Positions 1 through 11,090 are shown, counted from the first letter of the stretch. The stretch: DNA of 64,000 nt from Pycnococcus provasolii (GCA_938743325.2 OW568863.1:930001-994000), one strand, 5' to 3'. Numbers and translations are program-made. The notes: a model not told the origin generated them from the letters alone.

Positions 1-1683
1 CCGAACGACGGAGACGGTCGCGGGACGAAGCGCGCACGCGGCGCTGAGGTAGGCGGCGGCGAGACTTCAGGGCCCTTGAGCGAATTTACTAAATGGCAAC
101 AAGAAAAGACAGAGTATAGTCACAAGCGCCAGGAGTTTTTTCAGCGGCTGCAAGAGCAAGAACAGACGCTTCTGAATGAAGTCCAAGAATTCCAGCTTAA
201 CCACCAACCAACAATAGACACCGGTGTACAGGACAGGAGGATACTGGCACTGGAGTCCCTAGCACGGGCGAAGATGTCTCTAGCACGGGCGATGATGTTT
301 CAAGCACGGACGAAGAAGTTTCAAGCGAAAATTATGATTACCCGAACTAAACTGAAAACAATTCAGTTCATGGAAAGAGTTCATAATAAAAAGGGAAGTA
401 AGATACTTGCACAGGCGCTTGTGCATTGTGTGGGTGAACCAAAGTTCTGGCAAGTCGCCCTCGATGGAGTGCTGACTCTTTCCTCGTCTTCTCCTAACAA
501 CCACAAAAATGTGCCAACGGCGGGAGGCTCGCAAAAATCCATCACCCGGCGCCTCGTGGAAGATGGCTTCGCGTGCGTGTCGCGCTGTGACAAAAGTGAT
601 GAGAGTGAGCTCGTGGCAAAGCTGCATGCCGGCGCAAAGCAGCTGCACGCCATGGGACTGCCTCCGACATTCACGACGTGCTACGACGCGGCTTGGCAGC
701 TCATGCAGCTGCACCACGACCGAACCATGAAGCCAAACGTGCCTGCAACGCACCGGCGCGTCGGCGACGTGCTGTGCTGGTGCATCCCACGAGGAGGAGC
801 TGGCTTTGCGCCTCACTCCGACCGAGACCCGGCTGACGTGGAAGCAAGCTTCGAGACGGGTGGCTTGGGCAAGATGCACACGACTTGGCTAGCGCTTAGC
901 GAATGCGGAGCGAGCGACGGGTGCCTTGCCGTGATACCAGCGCGCTTTGATCCGGGTTATAAGCCTGGCGCCGTGGCAGAGGCGACGACGAGCAAGTCAG
1001 ATGGCGACGGTGCCGCCGCACTTTGGGCTTGTCTTGACACGAAGGAGAGCGTGCAGAACATTCGAGCGTTGCCCCTAAGGCAGGGTGAAGCCGTTGTGTT
1101 CAGCCACCGTTTGATTCACTGGGCGATGCGAAGCGACTTACAGGGCGAGAGTGGCCCACGCGTCAGTCTCTCGTGGACCTCTGCCAATCCGTCGTTCGAA
1201 GCGCCGTATCTCGTCGACGGATGTGAGGAGGAGTCTACTGGCATGCCTTCTCCCACCTTGCGTATCGCTCTGGCGTGCGCGCAGAGCCTCGTGTATTGGC
1301 AGCGATTCGGCGTGCCTTTGGGCTTGACAGCTGGCTCATGGTACCATGCTCTCTTTCAGGCTTACAAAAACAGCGAGTCGTGTTTCGCGCCTGATTACCA
1401 GAAGATTGTGAGAAAGGCGTTCGCGGAGGCTGTGAAGGTGGAGGGCGACGGCAACGACAGCGACGCCAAGAAGGCGATGCTTGACGTGGTGCTGCAAGGC
1501 GACATGGTCGCCATGGATGACTCTAGCGATGATGATAGCGATGATGATATTATGGATGATATCGGTGATATTATGAATTATGATATCGGTGATATTATGA
1601 ATTATGATTTCTTATATTATGACTTACTTTTTAGCGACGACGACGACGACGACGAAGATGATGGTGACGATGATGTTCAATAA
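1..1683 (+). CDS. PhyH-like 2OG-Fe(II) dioxygenase, 5' truncated by window edge
   Basis: The reading frame is open from base 1, so the N-terminus lies outside the window; TTG at 76 is not a credible start. About the first 120 visible residues are Gln/Lys/Arg-rich and probably coiled. The rest resembles the phytanoyl-CoA dioxygenase family: an HxD iron motif (His272, Asp274, counting from base 1), a segment HTTWLALSECGASDGCLAVI typical of the jelly-roll core, a distal His in SHRLIHWA (His373 is the likelier ligand) and a following Arg in GPRVSLSW that would bind 2-oxoglutarate. The C-terminal ~60 residues are extremely acidic, with a duplicated DIGDIMNY encoded by a 24-base tandem repeat. Family membership predicts an Fe(II)/2-oxoglutarate oxygenase; the substrate is unknown. 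TGTAA follows the stop at 1745. Confidence 0.75.
   Translation, partial: PNDGDGRGTKRARGAEVGGGETSGPLSEFTKWQQEKTEYSHKRQEFFQRLQEQEQTLLNEVQEFQLNHQPTIDTGVQDRRILALESLARAKMSLARAMMFQARTKKFQAKIMITRTKLKTIQFMERVHNKKGSKILAQALVHCVGEPKFWQVALDGVLTLSSSSPNNHKNVPTAGGSQKSITRRLVEDGFACVSRCDKSDESELVAKLHAGAKQLHAMGLPPTFTTCYDAAWQLMQLHHDRTMKPNVPATHRRVGDVLCWCIPRGGAGFAPHSDRDPADVEASFETGGLGKMHTTWLALSECGASDGCLAVIPARFDPGYKPGAVAEATTSKSDGDGAAALWACLDTKESVQNIRALPLRQGEAVVFSHRLIHWAMRSDLQGESGPRVSLSWTSANPSFEAPYLVDGCEEESTGMPSPTLRIALACAQSLVYWQRFGVPLGLTAGSWYHALFQAYKNSESCFAPDYQKIVRKAFAEAVKVEGDGNDSDAKKAMLDVVLQGDMVAMDDSSDDDSDDDIMDDIGDIMNYDIGDIMNYDFLYYDLLFSDDDDDDEDDGDDDVQ
258..320 (+). repeat. Three 21-base tandem units inside the dioxygenase frame
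   Basis: Three imperfect copies of a 21-base unit built around AGCACGGGCGA. In the chosen frame they encode basic SLARAKM-like repeats. In the next frame they read as an acidic STGEDVS repeat that soon meets a stop. Confidence 0.8.
1558..1605 (+). repeat. 24-base tandem duplication in acidic tail
   Basis: Two identical 24-base units, each coding DIGDIMNY, lie in an AT-rich acidic C-terminal tail. The composition contrasts with the G/C-rich catalytic part of the gene and suggests recent in-frame expansion. Confidence 0.8.
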
Positions 1684-1744
1684 CAAAAACGCACCTTATC
1701 ACTTACCCTAGTAAATACTACAGTACTTAAGTTCAAGCTTGGGC

Positions 1745-1749
1745 TGTAA
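1745..1749 (+). terminator. TGTAA polyadenylation signal
   Basis: TGTAA lies about 60 bases after the dioxygenase stop, the usual signal in chlorophyte 3' ends. Confidence 0.5.
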
Positions 1750-1807
1750 AATAGTGGTAACATGTTTTTTTTGGTTCCATTACTGAATGAACTATCTTAG
1801 TGTTTTA

Positions 1808-3415
1808 CTATATGTCTTCCAAGAAACCCAGAAAGGCTGCGTCGGCGGACCCCTCTGGAAAAACGTGATTTGTAGATGGTGCCGGCGTCTGATGGTCGCC
1901 CATCGTCGTACCGCCCATACCTACATTCATAACCATCTCAGATTGCTGCATAGCTTGCTGCTGGCCAGCCTGAGCATAGAGTACATGGTGCTGCTGTTGT
2001 TGCTGCTGTTGTTGCTGATGTGTTTGTTGCTGCATCATCTGCTGCATATGTGGTGGTACACCGCCGTGACCTTTCGATGCCATGCCTGGTTGCATCTGAG
2101 CACTCGAAGGCGCACCAGCCATGTAACCCTGCGGATACCCTCCGTAAACGCCCGGCGCCTGCATATTCGCGCTCGTCGGCTGAGGTGCGGTTGCCCCAGG
2201 AGCGACGAAATGCATTGGTGCACCGTTCGGCATCCCAGCCGCTCCCGCGGGAACGGGAACGCCACCAAAACCCTGCGCCGCGCCAAATGGCTGCCCAGGT
2301 GCCTGAGGTGCCATGCCCATCGGCGCCTGCGGTGCAGCCATCGTCATTGGCGCCATCTGCTGCGGATGTGGCTGCTGCTGACCACCCATGGCCTCAAAGA
2401 ACCCTGAGGGTGAAGGTAGCATGCCCTCCTTCGCAAGCCTCTTCAGGAAGAGACGATATTTCTGCAGGTGACTTGCGACATTCTCTCTTGTCAGACCTGG
2501 CACTTCCATGAGGTCGAGAATGCGCTTCGGCACCGCCTTGTCGATGCCTAATTCGTTCACCGCGTTCACGAACTTCTGATGCAGCTCTTGGCTCCAGACC
2601 ACGCGAGGCTTCTTCGACGAGCGATCCTTCCCTGCAGACTCCATCGTATCACCTACGCTGTTGTCATCATCCGTGCGATGGTGCTTGCCCAGCGTGTCGG
2701 CGTACTCCGCCGGCCCACCATCTGGCAGCGGTCCTGAGAGTGCCTTGTTCAGCACATCCTTCTTGCGCCGCACGACGTGCTGCCAGATATTTGAGCACTC
2801 CTCCGGGCGCACGGGCTTCAGCAGGTAGTCGACAGCGCCGTGCGTGATTCCCTTGAGGACTACGTTCGTCTCCCCGTTCCCGCTCATCATGATGACAGGC
2901 ACGTCGAGTTCGAGTCCAATTTGCTGCAGCAGAAGGAAGCCGTCTATGCCAGGCATGTTCACGTCGGTTAGGACGATGTCGAACGGCGGATCTTCCTTGT
3001 TCGCCCGTAGCATTTCCAGCGCCGTTTCGCCTGATTTGCACGTTGTGACTTGGTAGTCGCACCGCTTGAGCATTTTCTCGACAATCATGAGACAGATCGG
3101 GTCGTCGTCGACGAGGAGCACGCGCAATCCGGCAGGAAATGCGGGTTCAGTGTCCACAGGGAATGCTTCTGGGTTTGTCGGCTCCCCCAGCTGTCCGTGG
3201 AAAGGATTTGCGCCTGGGTTTGTCGCGTCGTCCGCGTCCAAAGCCTGAGCTGCAGCTGCTGCTGATGGATGTGTCGAAGTAGTCGCCGCCATGGCAGCAG
3301 CAGGCAAGGGCGTTTGTGCCCTTGCTTCCATGTCCATCATCATATCATCGTCCATCATCGACGACCCAGGAGCAACAACTCCAAGGGACCCAGATTCAGG
3401 GCGTGGAAACTCCAT
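1808..3415 (-). CDS. Type-B response regulator (receiver + GARP Myb)
   Basis: A 535-residue transcription factor. Residues ~97-216 form a receiver domain with the acidic pocket VDDD, the phospho-acceptor Asp in LTDVNMPG (about residue 151), the conserved Ser/Gly after VIMMSGNGE and the Lys in [10 protein letters not shown]. Residues ~268-326 are a GARP/B-motif Myb DNA-binding domain ([14 protein letters not shown] ... [14 protein letters not shown]). The C-terminal third is Gln/Met/Pro/Gly-rich, as in plant type-B ARR activation domains. In land plants these are the transcriptional outputs of His-Asp phosphorelays; the input here is unknown. The ATG at 3415 is the first one in frame; 16 codons of open frame upstream have only TTG. 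No intron is needed. Confidence 0.93.
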   Translation of the reverse strand: MEFPRPESGSLGVVAPGSSMMDDDMMMDMEARAQTPLPAAAMAATTSTHPSAAAAAQALDADDATNPGANPFHGQLGEPTNPEAFPVDTEPAFPAGLRVLLVDDDPICLMIVEKMLKRCDYQVTTCKSGETALEMLRANKEDPPFDIVLTDVNMPGIDGFLLLQQIGLELDVPVIMMSGNGETNVVLKGITHGAVDYLLKPVRPEECSNIWQHVVRRKKDVLNKALSGPLPDGGPAEYADTLGKHHRTDDDNSVGDTMESAGKDRSSKKPRVVWSQELHQKFVNAVNELGIDKAVPKRILDLMEVPGLTRENVASHLQKYRLFLKRLAKEGMLPSPSGFFEAMGGQQQPHPQQMAPMTMAAPQAPMGMAPQAPGQPFGAAQGFGGVPVPAGAAGMPNGAPMHFVAPGATAPQPTSANMQAPGVYGGYPQGYMAGAPSSAQMQPGMASKGHGGVPPHMQQMMQQQTHQQQQQQQQQHHVLYAQAGQQQAMQQSEMVMNVGMGGTTMGDHQTPAPSTNHVFPEGSADAAFLGFLEDI

Positions 3416-4548
3416 TATGAACACAACGGTGGTCTGAAATCCACCACTGAAAGCCACCACCAATAAGTGACCAAATCAAAAGGTGATAGATGATACAGTG
3501 TATCTCCCACAAAAAAAGATGTTTCAAGGTACTGTACCGGTATGATAGACTAGGAAGCACTACTAAGAGAGAAGCGAGGCTTCGAAGCAGTAAGAAAATA
3601 CACCAGTACAGTAGTAATAAGCCAACACAAAAAGTAACCGCCCAAAAGTAGTAAGACCCAGTCCTGTGACAATGTTGATATCAAAAAAGACACACACACT
3701 ACGCAGACACAGCGACGACGACGACGACGGGCATGAAGACGTGAAGCGATGGCGATGCGATGGGGGGCCGAGGCGAGGCGAGGAGAGTTGGGTGAACTTC
3801 TTATGAGGAGGCTTTCTTAGGACTCTCGGGACCCGGCCACCTGGTGCCCCGGCCCCCCAATTAATTGCCCACCTCTACCAAATAGAACCGGTTTGACCAC
3901 CACCCCCGGCAGCCCGGGGCAGGAAACCTGGGGCCCGTAATACATAGCACAGATTTACATTACAGAGAAAAGAAGGTTGGAAACTCGGAAAAGTTCTTTC
4001 TGTGGATAGTGGATAACATTAGCGGGTTATTTTCGAAGGGGACCCGGTCCAGTAGGGGATACCTCTTTTATAGGTGTACTGTCTGTTTTCTTCTAATCTT
4101 CACTGGTCGAGGGGACACAGACTTGAACGGCATCGTCGCAACGGCATCGATGGTTCATTGTTGTGTGAGTGAGTTGTGTGACCTACAGGTGGTGGGTGAC
4201 CTGTGGTGACCAGTGTTTTCCCCTCAAATAATAACCATTAGTGTCACGTCGTCGTTGTTGTCGTTGTCGTTGTCGTTGTGTGGCCCTATTACGGGTGGCG
4301 GGATGGAGCGGAGCGCCGGACCCGGCCCCACCATCCTCTTCTTGTTTCCCCAGCCAGAAATCTCAATTACAAAAAGCATAATAATTTTGTAAGTACTAGT
4401 TAACCAATCTTCCCCACTTCGTTCATCGAAGTCCTCCTCCTCCTCCCCCCCCTATATGGCACGTATGGGTGAAGGGAACGGCGATGGCGTCCACACTCCA
4501 CACCGGCACACCCTCTCTCTTGCCGCCAGTCAGTAGCCCAGTACATCA
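3416..4548. other. Intergenic region without recognised gene
   Basis: About 1.1 kb of non-coding DNA between the response-regulator start and the KNOX stop. It should hold the response-regulator promoter and the KNOX 3' end. Visible features are short GAC and GTCGTT runs near 3714 and 4250 and palindromic GTAC-rich words around 3525-3550. I see no tRNA or convincing ORF. Confidence 0.6.
4367..4371 (-). terminator. TGTAA polyadenylation signal of KNOX gene
   Basis: TTACA on the plus strand reads TGTAA on the coding strand, about 180 bases past the KNOX stop. Confidence 0.4.
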
Positions 4549-6017
<1,469 letters not shown>

Positions 6018-6033
6018 CAAACGCGTCCAGGTT

Positions 6034-6372
6034 TCAAGAAGGATGGTGAACGCTCTGAGTTTCTGCTAGCCGGATCTTGGGTTTCTTATCTTTCGTGCCA
6101 AATGCCCTGTCAAGGTGTATCTTGCCCGGAGGTTCGATGTGCTTCTGGCACCGATATATTGGAACAGTCATAGAGTCCACTTGCCCGACGTTTGCGAGAG
6201 TGAGAGGCTGCCAGTTCACCTTAACTGTGGAGTCCAGATGCGGCACGGTGAGGAGGCACACGACACACGGCACGTTTGTCGTCGTCTCGCCGTCCGTGAT
6301 AGTGCCACAGCAGACTTCCCACACCTCTTTGCCATCACTTGCCGCCTTGTCTGGCTGAGACGAGGTCGCCAT
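6034..6372 (-). CDS. Hypothetical 112-aa ORF, possibly 5' exon or uORF of KNOX
   Basis: An ATG-initiated frame beginning MATSSQPDKAASDG and ending 17 bases before the KNOX ATG. It has G/C-rich third positions and a plausible start context, but no family I recognise. The spacing is too short for an independent gene with its own 3' end and promoter. It may be an upstream exon spliced into KNOX, or an upstream ORF on the same transcript. The KNOX frame itself is open for a further 16 codons upstream of its ATG. Confidence 0.35.
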   Translation of the reverse strand: MATSSQPDKAASDGKEVWEVCCGTITDGETTTNVPCVVCLLTVPHLDSTVKVNWQPLTLANVGQVDSMTVPIYRCQKHIEPPGKIHLDRAFGTKDKKPKIRLAETQSVHHPS

Positions 6373-7619
6373 CACGCAAAAGCAGAAAGCACCTAGGTGG
6401 ACTGACAAGGAGTGCCGGTTCGCGCGTGAAGCGACACCAACACGAGAAAATCGGACGAACCTCGAGAGAACAGCGCAGAGGAAGGCCGGGTATCCTGGGA
6501 CACCACCTAGGTGGTTAGGGAAAGTCTCGGCCGAGGTGAACTACCTGTACCTATTCTGCAGGGGGCTCAACGACTGCGACAAGGCTGGTACAGGACGCAA
6601 TACTCGCTGCATAGGGTAGGGTACCCTTCTATGCTAAAAAAAAAAGCCTTAAATAAGCTTAAAGCCCTTTCTCTGAGAACACCACGAAGCCCTTGACGAC
6701 GAAACGGCACCAGGAAACTTGTCTCTTCCAAGCTACAGCCCAATTCTTCCCTAAATGAGGGCGCATTAGGCCACACAGTAGGACCAACATGTACCACACT
6801 AAACCACAGTATGATGTGCATCACAGCCTACCCTAACTCACTCGAGATTCTGCAGATTCTCCTCGAAGAAAAAACACCTACCCACCACCCAGGTCACCTA
6901 CTGTACCCGTACACCCGTCACCTACCCGTCCTCGTCTTTCCTCTCGCATCTGGCCTGTGATCTCGTGATCTCGTGATCTCGTGATCTCGTGACTCGTCCT
7001 GTGATGTCGTAACCTGATGGTCGTGTGTGATGGCCGTAAAAGGCAAATGCACACTTCCCAATATCAACGGCAGGACGAGCGGCGTGCCTGAGGCAACGCC
7101 ATGCTCACGCCATGCTCGCCTGATCGCTTTTTTGACACGCACCTCAACGAGGCTCAAGTTCACAAGGATGTGACGACACGTTTTTTCGTTGTATAGAGTA
7201 CTACATATGTACATATAACCTTAGGATACAAGAAGCGCCTCCGACGAAAAGGAAGACGTGCATAGTTGACCTGTACCGTAGTACTATACTTACCGGTCTG
7301 CCGGAACAGTATCATAGGGGATACCGGTACAGGTTACATACCACGGGTCCTCGCATGCATCTCCAATTCGGCCATTGAAAAAAAAGTAAACCCAACTCCT
7401 ACGTAAATTAACCATTAACGGACGGCACGGGCAACGGGTGGGCAACGGGTGCGATTTTTTTCTTAGTAGGGCCCAGGGGCCTGACCAGCGGCCGAGAAGG
7501 CGTCGCGTCCCGTCCCGTCCCGTGGTCCCGCGGCCCGTCAGCCACCCTAGTCAAGCCGGCACCAGCCCGGCGTTTGGGCCACGGCGACGACGGTGGTTCC
7601 TTTGCACCCACACTGGGCG
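6373..7619. other. Intergenic region without recognised gene
   Basis: A 1.25-kb stretch between the divergent KNOX-side ORF and the C1q-like gene. It contains a short tandem repeat at 6959-6990, A-runs near 6640 and 7378, and GTAC-rich palindromic words near 7260-7330. No convincing coding sequence was found on either strand. Confidence 0.5.
6959..6990. repeat. 8-base tandem repeat GATCTCGT x4
   Basis: Four consecutive copies of GATCTCGT, followed by a degenerate copy, in non-coding DNA. Confidence 0.9.
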
Positions 7620-8576
7620 ATGAAGATGAAGGCGCACGTGACGACGTATCTCTGGGTGGTGGCGCTGCTCCTTGGCATGGGCTGGCTCGACACGGCCAAG
7701 GCCCAGGCCGAGGTGATCAACGAGCCATCACCGTCTATCGAGGCCGTACTCAAACGGCTCGAGGCTGTACATGTACAGCATCGAGCCTTCCACGCCGAGC
7801 TGAGTGACATCAAGCAGAGCATCCTTTCGTTAGGGAGCCTTGGGGGTACTTCTGAGGCCAATGCGGCTGAACTGACGCTCCGCAGGATGTTGCTCTCCAC
7901 ACAAAGTGCTGCAGACAGCTTTCAGCACGTCTCCAGCGACGGCTCGGCGCGGCTGAGCATCTCTTCGGACACTGGGGTGGACGTGGAGAGCGTCCAATTC
8001 AGTGGCGCATCCATTGGCATTTCCGCAGACACCGATTTGCTCTCGCTCGGGTCTGGCACGCTGACTGTGAATGGAGACATCACTGCAACGGGGAGCTGCT
8101 GTGGTTCTTCATCCACAGCGTTCACGCCACGTGGGTTCTTTGTGAAGAAAGACGGCCATACATATATTACCAATGCTGCCAATGTCTGGGAGACAGTCGC
8201 CGGCTTCACAACCACGAACCTCGTCGGTGGCTGGGACTCTGGAAACCTCGTCATGAACACCGGCGTCTTCACCGCGCCTGTTGCTGGGTACTACTACGTC
8301 AGCGCAGCCCAACGCATCAACAACCATGACCCGAGCGGCGGGTCATATTTTCGGCTCATAATCTCCATCAACGATTCAAACGACTACAACCTTGGCGTCG
8401 GCGGGCATAATATCGTGGGGAATGGATGGAGTTCGGACTATGAAACCATCCAAGTCACGAACATTATCAGCCTCTCCGCATCGGACACCATACGCTTCAA
8501 GGTGGGAGGATCCACGGACGGTACCTATCAAATAGATGCAGAGTCACACTACTCGGTGTTCCTGATGCCAACGTGA
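7620..8576 (+). CDS. Secreted C1q-like domain protein
   Basis: A 318-residue protein. The start at 7620 gives a clean signal peptide (TYLWVVALLLGMGWLDTAKA, cleavage near residue 30); the upstream GTG would bury it. A short helical/coiled segment follows (IEAVLKRLEAVHVQHRAFHAELSDIKQSI read in two parts), then a Ser/Gly/Asp-rich repetitive beta stretch (ISSDTGVDVES ... LTVNGDITATGS) and a C-terminal domain of ~140 residues. That domain has C1q/TNF jelly-roll signatures: VFTAPVAGYYYVSAAQ, then YFRLIISIN, and a terminal hydrophobic strand YSVFLMPT. C1q-type domains form trimers on bacterial and animal secreted proteins; an algal adhesive or matrix role is inference. The gene has no intron. Confidence 0.75.
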   Translation: MKMKAHVTTYLWVVALLLGMGWLDTAKAQAEVINEPSPSIEAVLKRLEAVHVQHRAFHAELSDIKQSILSLGSLGGTSEANAAELTLRRMLLSTQSAADSFQHVSSDGSARLSISSDTGVDVESVQFSGASIGISADTDLLSLGSGTLTVNGDITATGSCCGSSSTAFTPRGFFVKKDGHTYITNAANVWETVAGFTTTNLVGGWDSGNLVMNTGVFTAPVAGYYYVSAAQRINNHDPSGGSYFRLIISINDSNDYNLGVGGHNIVGNGWSSDYETIQVTNIISLSASDTIRFKVGGSTDGTYQIDAESHYSVFLMPT

Positions 8577-9277
8577 TGAGAGCTCTTCGTGCTGCCCGCG
8601 CGGCCGGAGGGGAGCCGTGCGGTGACGGCCCTCACTCAAGGAGAACAGCCACGAGCACTGGTCACTTCAAGAAGTGGTGGGAGGAGCACACGTGGAGGAG
8701 CGGCCGATCATGCCTCGCCATTCTTCGTGGAGTGGAGTGGAGTTGAGAAAAAGCAAGTAAACCTTAGAGTATGTAGTCTAATAATAAAGTTAAGCTGGAT
8801 GTGTGTGACGACACAATTGATCATACACTCTTCCACAACTCACGGAAAAGGCGTGAAGGGCCCCTTATTATTCGTCCTTCCACTTAGACTTACCGGGTAG
8901 GATTTGATTTCACCATATGTACTTTATATTCGGGGTTAGGATCCCTCTGTTGTACTCTAGGGTAGTGGGGTGGAAATCCCCCCAACATTTTCGTGATATC
9001 AGCCACTCCACTGTTGTTGTTCTTGTATCACCTGATCATTACTTTTATGTTGCTCGACAATCGTCTTTTTAAAGATTGAGTCGTAGATCCTATATAGCTT
9101 AACGGAAAGTTAGAAGAGTATATTCTATAAAAACGAACTTTACTGAATGTTGTCATTTATTATTATTTACATTTTTTTGTAGCATAAGATTCTCTACGCT
9201 TACGATTAATTTCATCTTTATTAATTTCATATCTTTTCTTTGCTGATATACGCCTTTTTTCTAATCTTCATTCTTTA
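8577..9277. other. Intergenic, AT-rich in its right half
   Basis: Non-coding DNA between the C1q-like gene and the minus-strand ORF that ends at 9278. From about 9000 to 9290 it is dominated by T- and A-rich words (TTATTATTTAC, TTAATTTCAT), in sharp contrast to the surrounding DNA. It may be the long 3' end of the minus-strand gene. Confidence 0.5.
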
Positions 9278-9856
9278 TTATTTTCTTGATTTCCGAACGG
9301 GGGTGCGACGGTCGGATACGAAGGAGGAGATGATGCCACCTTTGACCAATCCTTTTCTGCCATCAACGTGCCCATCAACCGGTGCATGATCATCAATCCC
9401 TGCGGTGATCTGGTGCACGAAGTGCGCGCAGACGGTGATCACGTCCTCACACTCGTCTCCGTCCTTCAGCATCGCCGCAAGAGCCTTGCCGAGCTCAAGG
9501 GCTCCGCTCAGCGAGTCATCCCCTCCTCCGTTGAGCTCGGTTGCGCCGTCGTCGCCAGCGTCGTCACCACTGTGAGCGGCGAGCGCGTGACGGAGCAGGC
9601 ACTTGGCCGCCGCGATGCGCCCCTCGTCGGTGATGGATCCCTGCTTGCCTGGAATGGATGCAATGTCAGCGCTGGAGCTTCTATTGATGTGGCCCGTCCA
9701 CCATCCACTTGGTACGGCGAGGAGAACTCGGATCGCGTTTGAACTTTGAACGGTGCATGAGTGGTGGATGGCACGACTCGAAGACGCGCTTCTGGTCCGA
9801 GCTGTAAAGCGACGTGACATATCGGAGCAGGAAGCGAATAACGCCAGCCTTTTCAT
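9278..9856 (-). CDS. Hypothetical protein, 192 aa
   Basis: The frame from ATG 9856 has G/C-rich third positions through its last ~125 residues (KCLLRHALAAHSG ... ALELGKALAAMLKDGDECED ... VCAHFVHQITAG), which look helical and genuinely coding. The first ~65 residues are Ser/Arg-rich and less convincing, so the true 5' end or an intron may differ. No family was recognised. It diverges from the WW-PUB-ZZ gene. A plus-strand ORF over the same bases is judged to be its shadow. Confidence 0.4.
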   Translation of the reverse strand: MKRLALFASCSDMSRRFTARTRSASSSRAIHHSCTVQSSNAIRVLLAVPSGWWTGHINRSSSADIASIPGKQGSITDEGRIAAAKCLLRHALAAHSGDDAGDDGATELNGGGDDSLSGALELGKALAAMLKDGDECEDVITVCAHFVHQITAGIDDHAPVDGHVDGRKGLVKGGIISSFVSDRRTPVRKSRK

Positions 9857-9920
9857 CCACGTGACAGGTCTGCAACGCACGGAGCAAAATCAGGCAGTGA
9901 TCGGCGGTGATCCCACCTTA

Positions 9921-9962
9921 TTAGGGCTAGGGTTAGCAATTAGGGTTAGGGTTAGGGTTAGG
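9921..9962 (+). repeat. Interstitial telomere-like TTAGGG repeats
   Basis: Three perfect TTAGGG units (9940-9957) flanked by degenerate ones, about 70 bases before the ATG of the WW-PUB-ZZ gene. Single or double units of the same motif recur near 23023-23040 and 62393-62408. They may be telobox-like promoter elements or relics of telomere-end repair. Confidence 0.85.
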
Positions 9963-10031
9963 AGTCGGGTTCTGAAGTCCCCTGACCTCTCCTCTCCTCT
10001 CCGGTGCGTGCCTTGCATTTCACTTCCTTTC

Positions 10032-11090
10032 ATGTCCGTGGACGTTTTGGAATCTCTGACGCGCCGCCTCCAAGGGCTGACGGTCCTTCGAGTCGCGTCC
10101 CCCTCCAGTGTCGCCTCCATGATACTCAACTTACCCGCTCCGCCTCAAGTTACCCGCTCCGCCTCTTCCGAGCTCTGGTCGGTCGCCTTCTCGCCAGAGT
10201 ACGGAGGTAAGCCGTTCTACTACGACAAAAGTTCAGGGAAGGAAAGGACGCAGTGGGACCGACCTGACGTCTTACTCGCGCGCGATGTCAACGTTGACAT
10301 GTCTTTGTTTGGAGTAGACGCAGAGACATCGCTCACCGTCGCAGATGCAGTTGACGCCTTGAGGGAACATCACGACACCATCGAGGGATTCCTGCGAACG
10401 GCTGACATTGTCACGAAGGTGCTGGAGAACGCGAGGGTAGGATACGAGCACGACGTCGCGCATGGTGCCTCTGGCGAGATGCACAAGCACAGGCGGCTAC
10501 GACGGGGTAACGCGGCTCTCACAGCGGCTGTCTTCGACGTTGCAGGAGGCTGGCACCTACTCCGTGCCGTTGGATTCAATGTGGAAACCAAGGATGGCGA
10601 GACGTTCCTCGTGTACACGCCGCCTTCGAGCCAACCGCACGCGGCGCTCGACTGCGCACTTTCAAGGATATGCACGCTACGAGAGGGTGCAGTGAAGGCA
10701 GGAGCTCAGCCCACGTCGCCGTCCACCTCGCGTACGGGGGGTGGTCACACGTGCTCACACTGCGCAAAAACAATCGACGACGGTACGACAAGGCTTTTTA
10801 GCGGTGCGCACGACGCTCCGCCGGGGGAGTTCCGCTACGAATGTTCGACGTGCGTTGCAGAGGACAAGCCGCCATACGTTCTTTGCGAAGGATGCTGGGA
10901 CGCTTACACTGCGGGAGAGCTCAAACACGCATCGGGACACAACTTCGAGACGATCCATCCCATCACGCAGAGACATGGCACATACAATTCGCCAGGCGCG
11001 CCAGGCTCCGCAAGCCCGTGGGGTGGTCTGGGCGGAGGCTTGAGCGTTGGCAGAGCACGCGATCGTTTGTGCGAGAGAACTGGTTTGTAG
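10032..11090 (+). CDS. WW-PUB-ZZ domain protein
   Basis: A 352-residue protein from ATG 10032; the open frame upstream crosses telomere-like repeats and is unlikely to be translated. Domains in order: a WW domain at ~47-77 (LWSVAFSPEYGGKPFYYD ... TQWDRP); a PUB/PUG-like helical domain at ~90-205, with the ending LLRAVGFNVETKDGETFLVY; and a ZZ-type zinc finger at ~235-310, with Cys pairs CSHC, CSTC and CEGC and the closing His residues of HASGHNF. PUB domains bind p97/CDC48, WW domains bind Pro-rich ligands and ZZ fingers bind degron-like or histone tails (family knowledge). A role as a ubiquitin-pathway adaptor is therefore inferred. TGTAA follows at 11122. Confidence 0.75.
   Translation: MSVDVLESLTRRLQGLTVLRVASPSSVASMILNLPAPPQVTRSASSELWSVAFSPEYGGKPFYYDKSSGKERTQWDRPDVLLARDVNVDMSLFGVDAETSLTVADAVDALREHHDTIEGFLRTADIVTKVLENARVGYEHDVAHGASGEMHKHRRLRRGNAALTAAVFDVAGGWHLLRAVGFNVETKDGETFLVYTPPSSQPHAALDCALSRICTLREGAVKAGAQPTSPSTSRTGGGHTCSHCAKTIDDGTTRLFSGAHDAPPGEFRYECSTCVAEDKPPYVLCEGCWDAYTAGELKHASGHNFETIHPITQRHGTYNSPGAPGSASPWGGLGGGLSVGRARDRLCERTGL

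Noticed and set aside
9921-9962. A real chromosome end
   Set aside because: Only three perfect units, with normal genes on both sides.
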